Shown piece by piece: positions 63,978 to 64,000 of a stretch of 64,000 nucleotides of DNA. This DNA is from S010-25 sp964441285. GTDB taxonomy: Bacteria > Pseudomonadota > Gammaproteobacteria > SZUA-229. Numbering within the stretch: position 1 is the stretch's first letter; every line of letters starts with the position of its first letter. The notes under the pieces were generated by a model. That model saw only the letters and a program-made list of their open reading frames with translations. It did not search any database and was not told the origin of the DNA. Position numbers and translations under genes: made by a program. The DNA lies in assembly GCA_964441285.1 (NCBI GenBank), contig CAYTUK010000009.1, forward strand, positions 54,314-118,313, in the 5' to 3' direction.

Positions 63978-64000
63978 AGTTAAAAGTTATGCTGCCAATG

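Overview
The window looks like chromosomal DNA from a sulfur-oxidising gammaproteobacterium of moderate, fairly low GC. Gene order supports the class: thrS-infC-rpmI-rplT-pheS-pheT-ihfA-MerR gene, hda next to a DUF2066 gene and purMN, darP, recR-ybaB-dnaX-ffs, and recCBD. The sulfur lifestyle is inferred from an operon of qmoA, qmoB and soluble hdrC and hdrB. Such complexes carry electrons between APS reductase and the quinone or thiol pool. No aprBA, dsr or sox gene lies in the window. Nothing seen fixes the genus.

Layout. 1-2.1 kb: 3' part of a diguanylate cyclase gene and a B12-binding radical SAM gene. 2.3-7.4 kb (minus): qmoA-qmoB-hdrC-hdrB. 7.7-17.1 kb (minus): a cell-surface cassette of two paralogous exported proteins, a small exported DUF11-like protein and a protein of about 1946 residues combining DUF11, OmpA-like and outer-membrane beta-barrel regions. 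17.5-22.8 kb: hda, a DUF2066 gene, purM, purN, a DUF3108 gene and darP. 23.3-32.3 kb: two multidomain c-di-GMP proteins and an HDOD protein, interleaved with aroG, an IMPase-family gene and an SDR gene. 32.5-43.5 kb: pepN, tRNA-Pro, then the translation operon on the minus strand and tRNA-Val. 43.6-46.4 kb: a partner-switching module (Cache-HAMP-PP2C phosphatase, HATPase, STAS). 46.4-48.3 kb: hinT, a dihaem cytochrome c-DUF302 fusion and a DUF302 gene. 48.5-53.2 kb: recR, ybaB, dnaX, ffs, hemC, tRNA-Ser. 53.3-64 kb: recCBD, a lone bioA and the broken start of an acetolactate-synthase-like gene.

The main unexplained structure is a family of five intergenic palindromic elements of 130-133 bp (2171, 38738, 48394, 49589, 63553). 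They share termini and a core that can fold into two small hairpins, but each has its own stem sequence, repeated in its opposite arm. In two copies the termini are exchanged relative to the core. Other points of interest are a 14-bp perfect inverted repeat that would bury the likely start codon of the giant surface gene, a heptanucleotide tandem repeat at a gene end, an interrupted small reading frame under the start of a c-di-GMP gene, and a partner-switching module with no sigma factor beside it.

All annotation was done by reading the sequence and conceptual translations. No database search or folding program was run.
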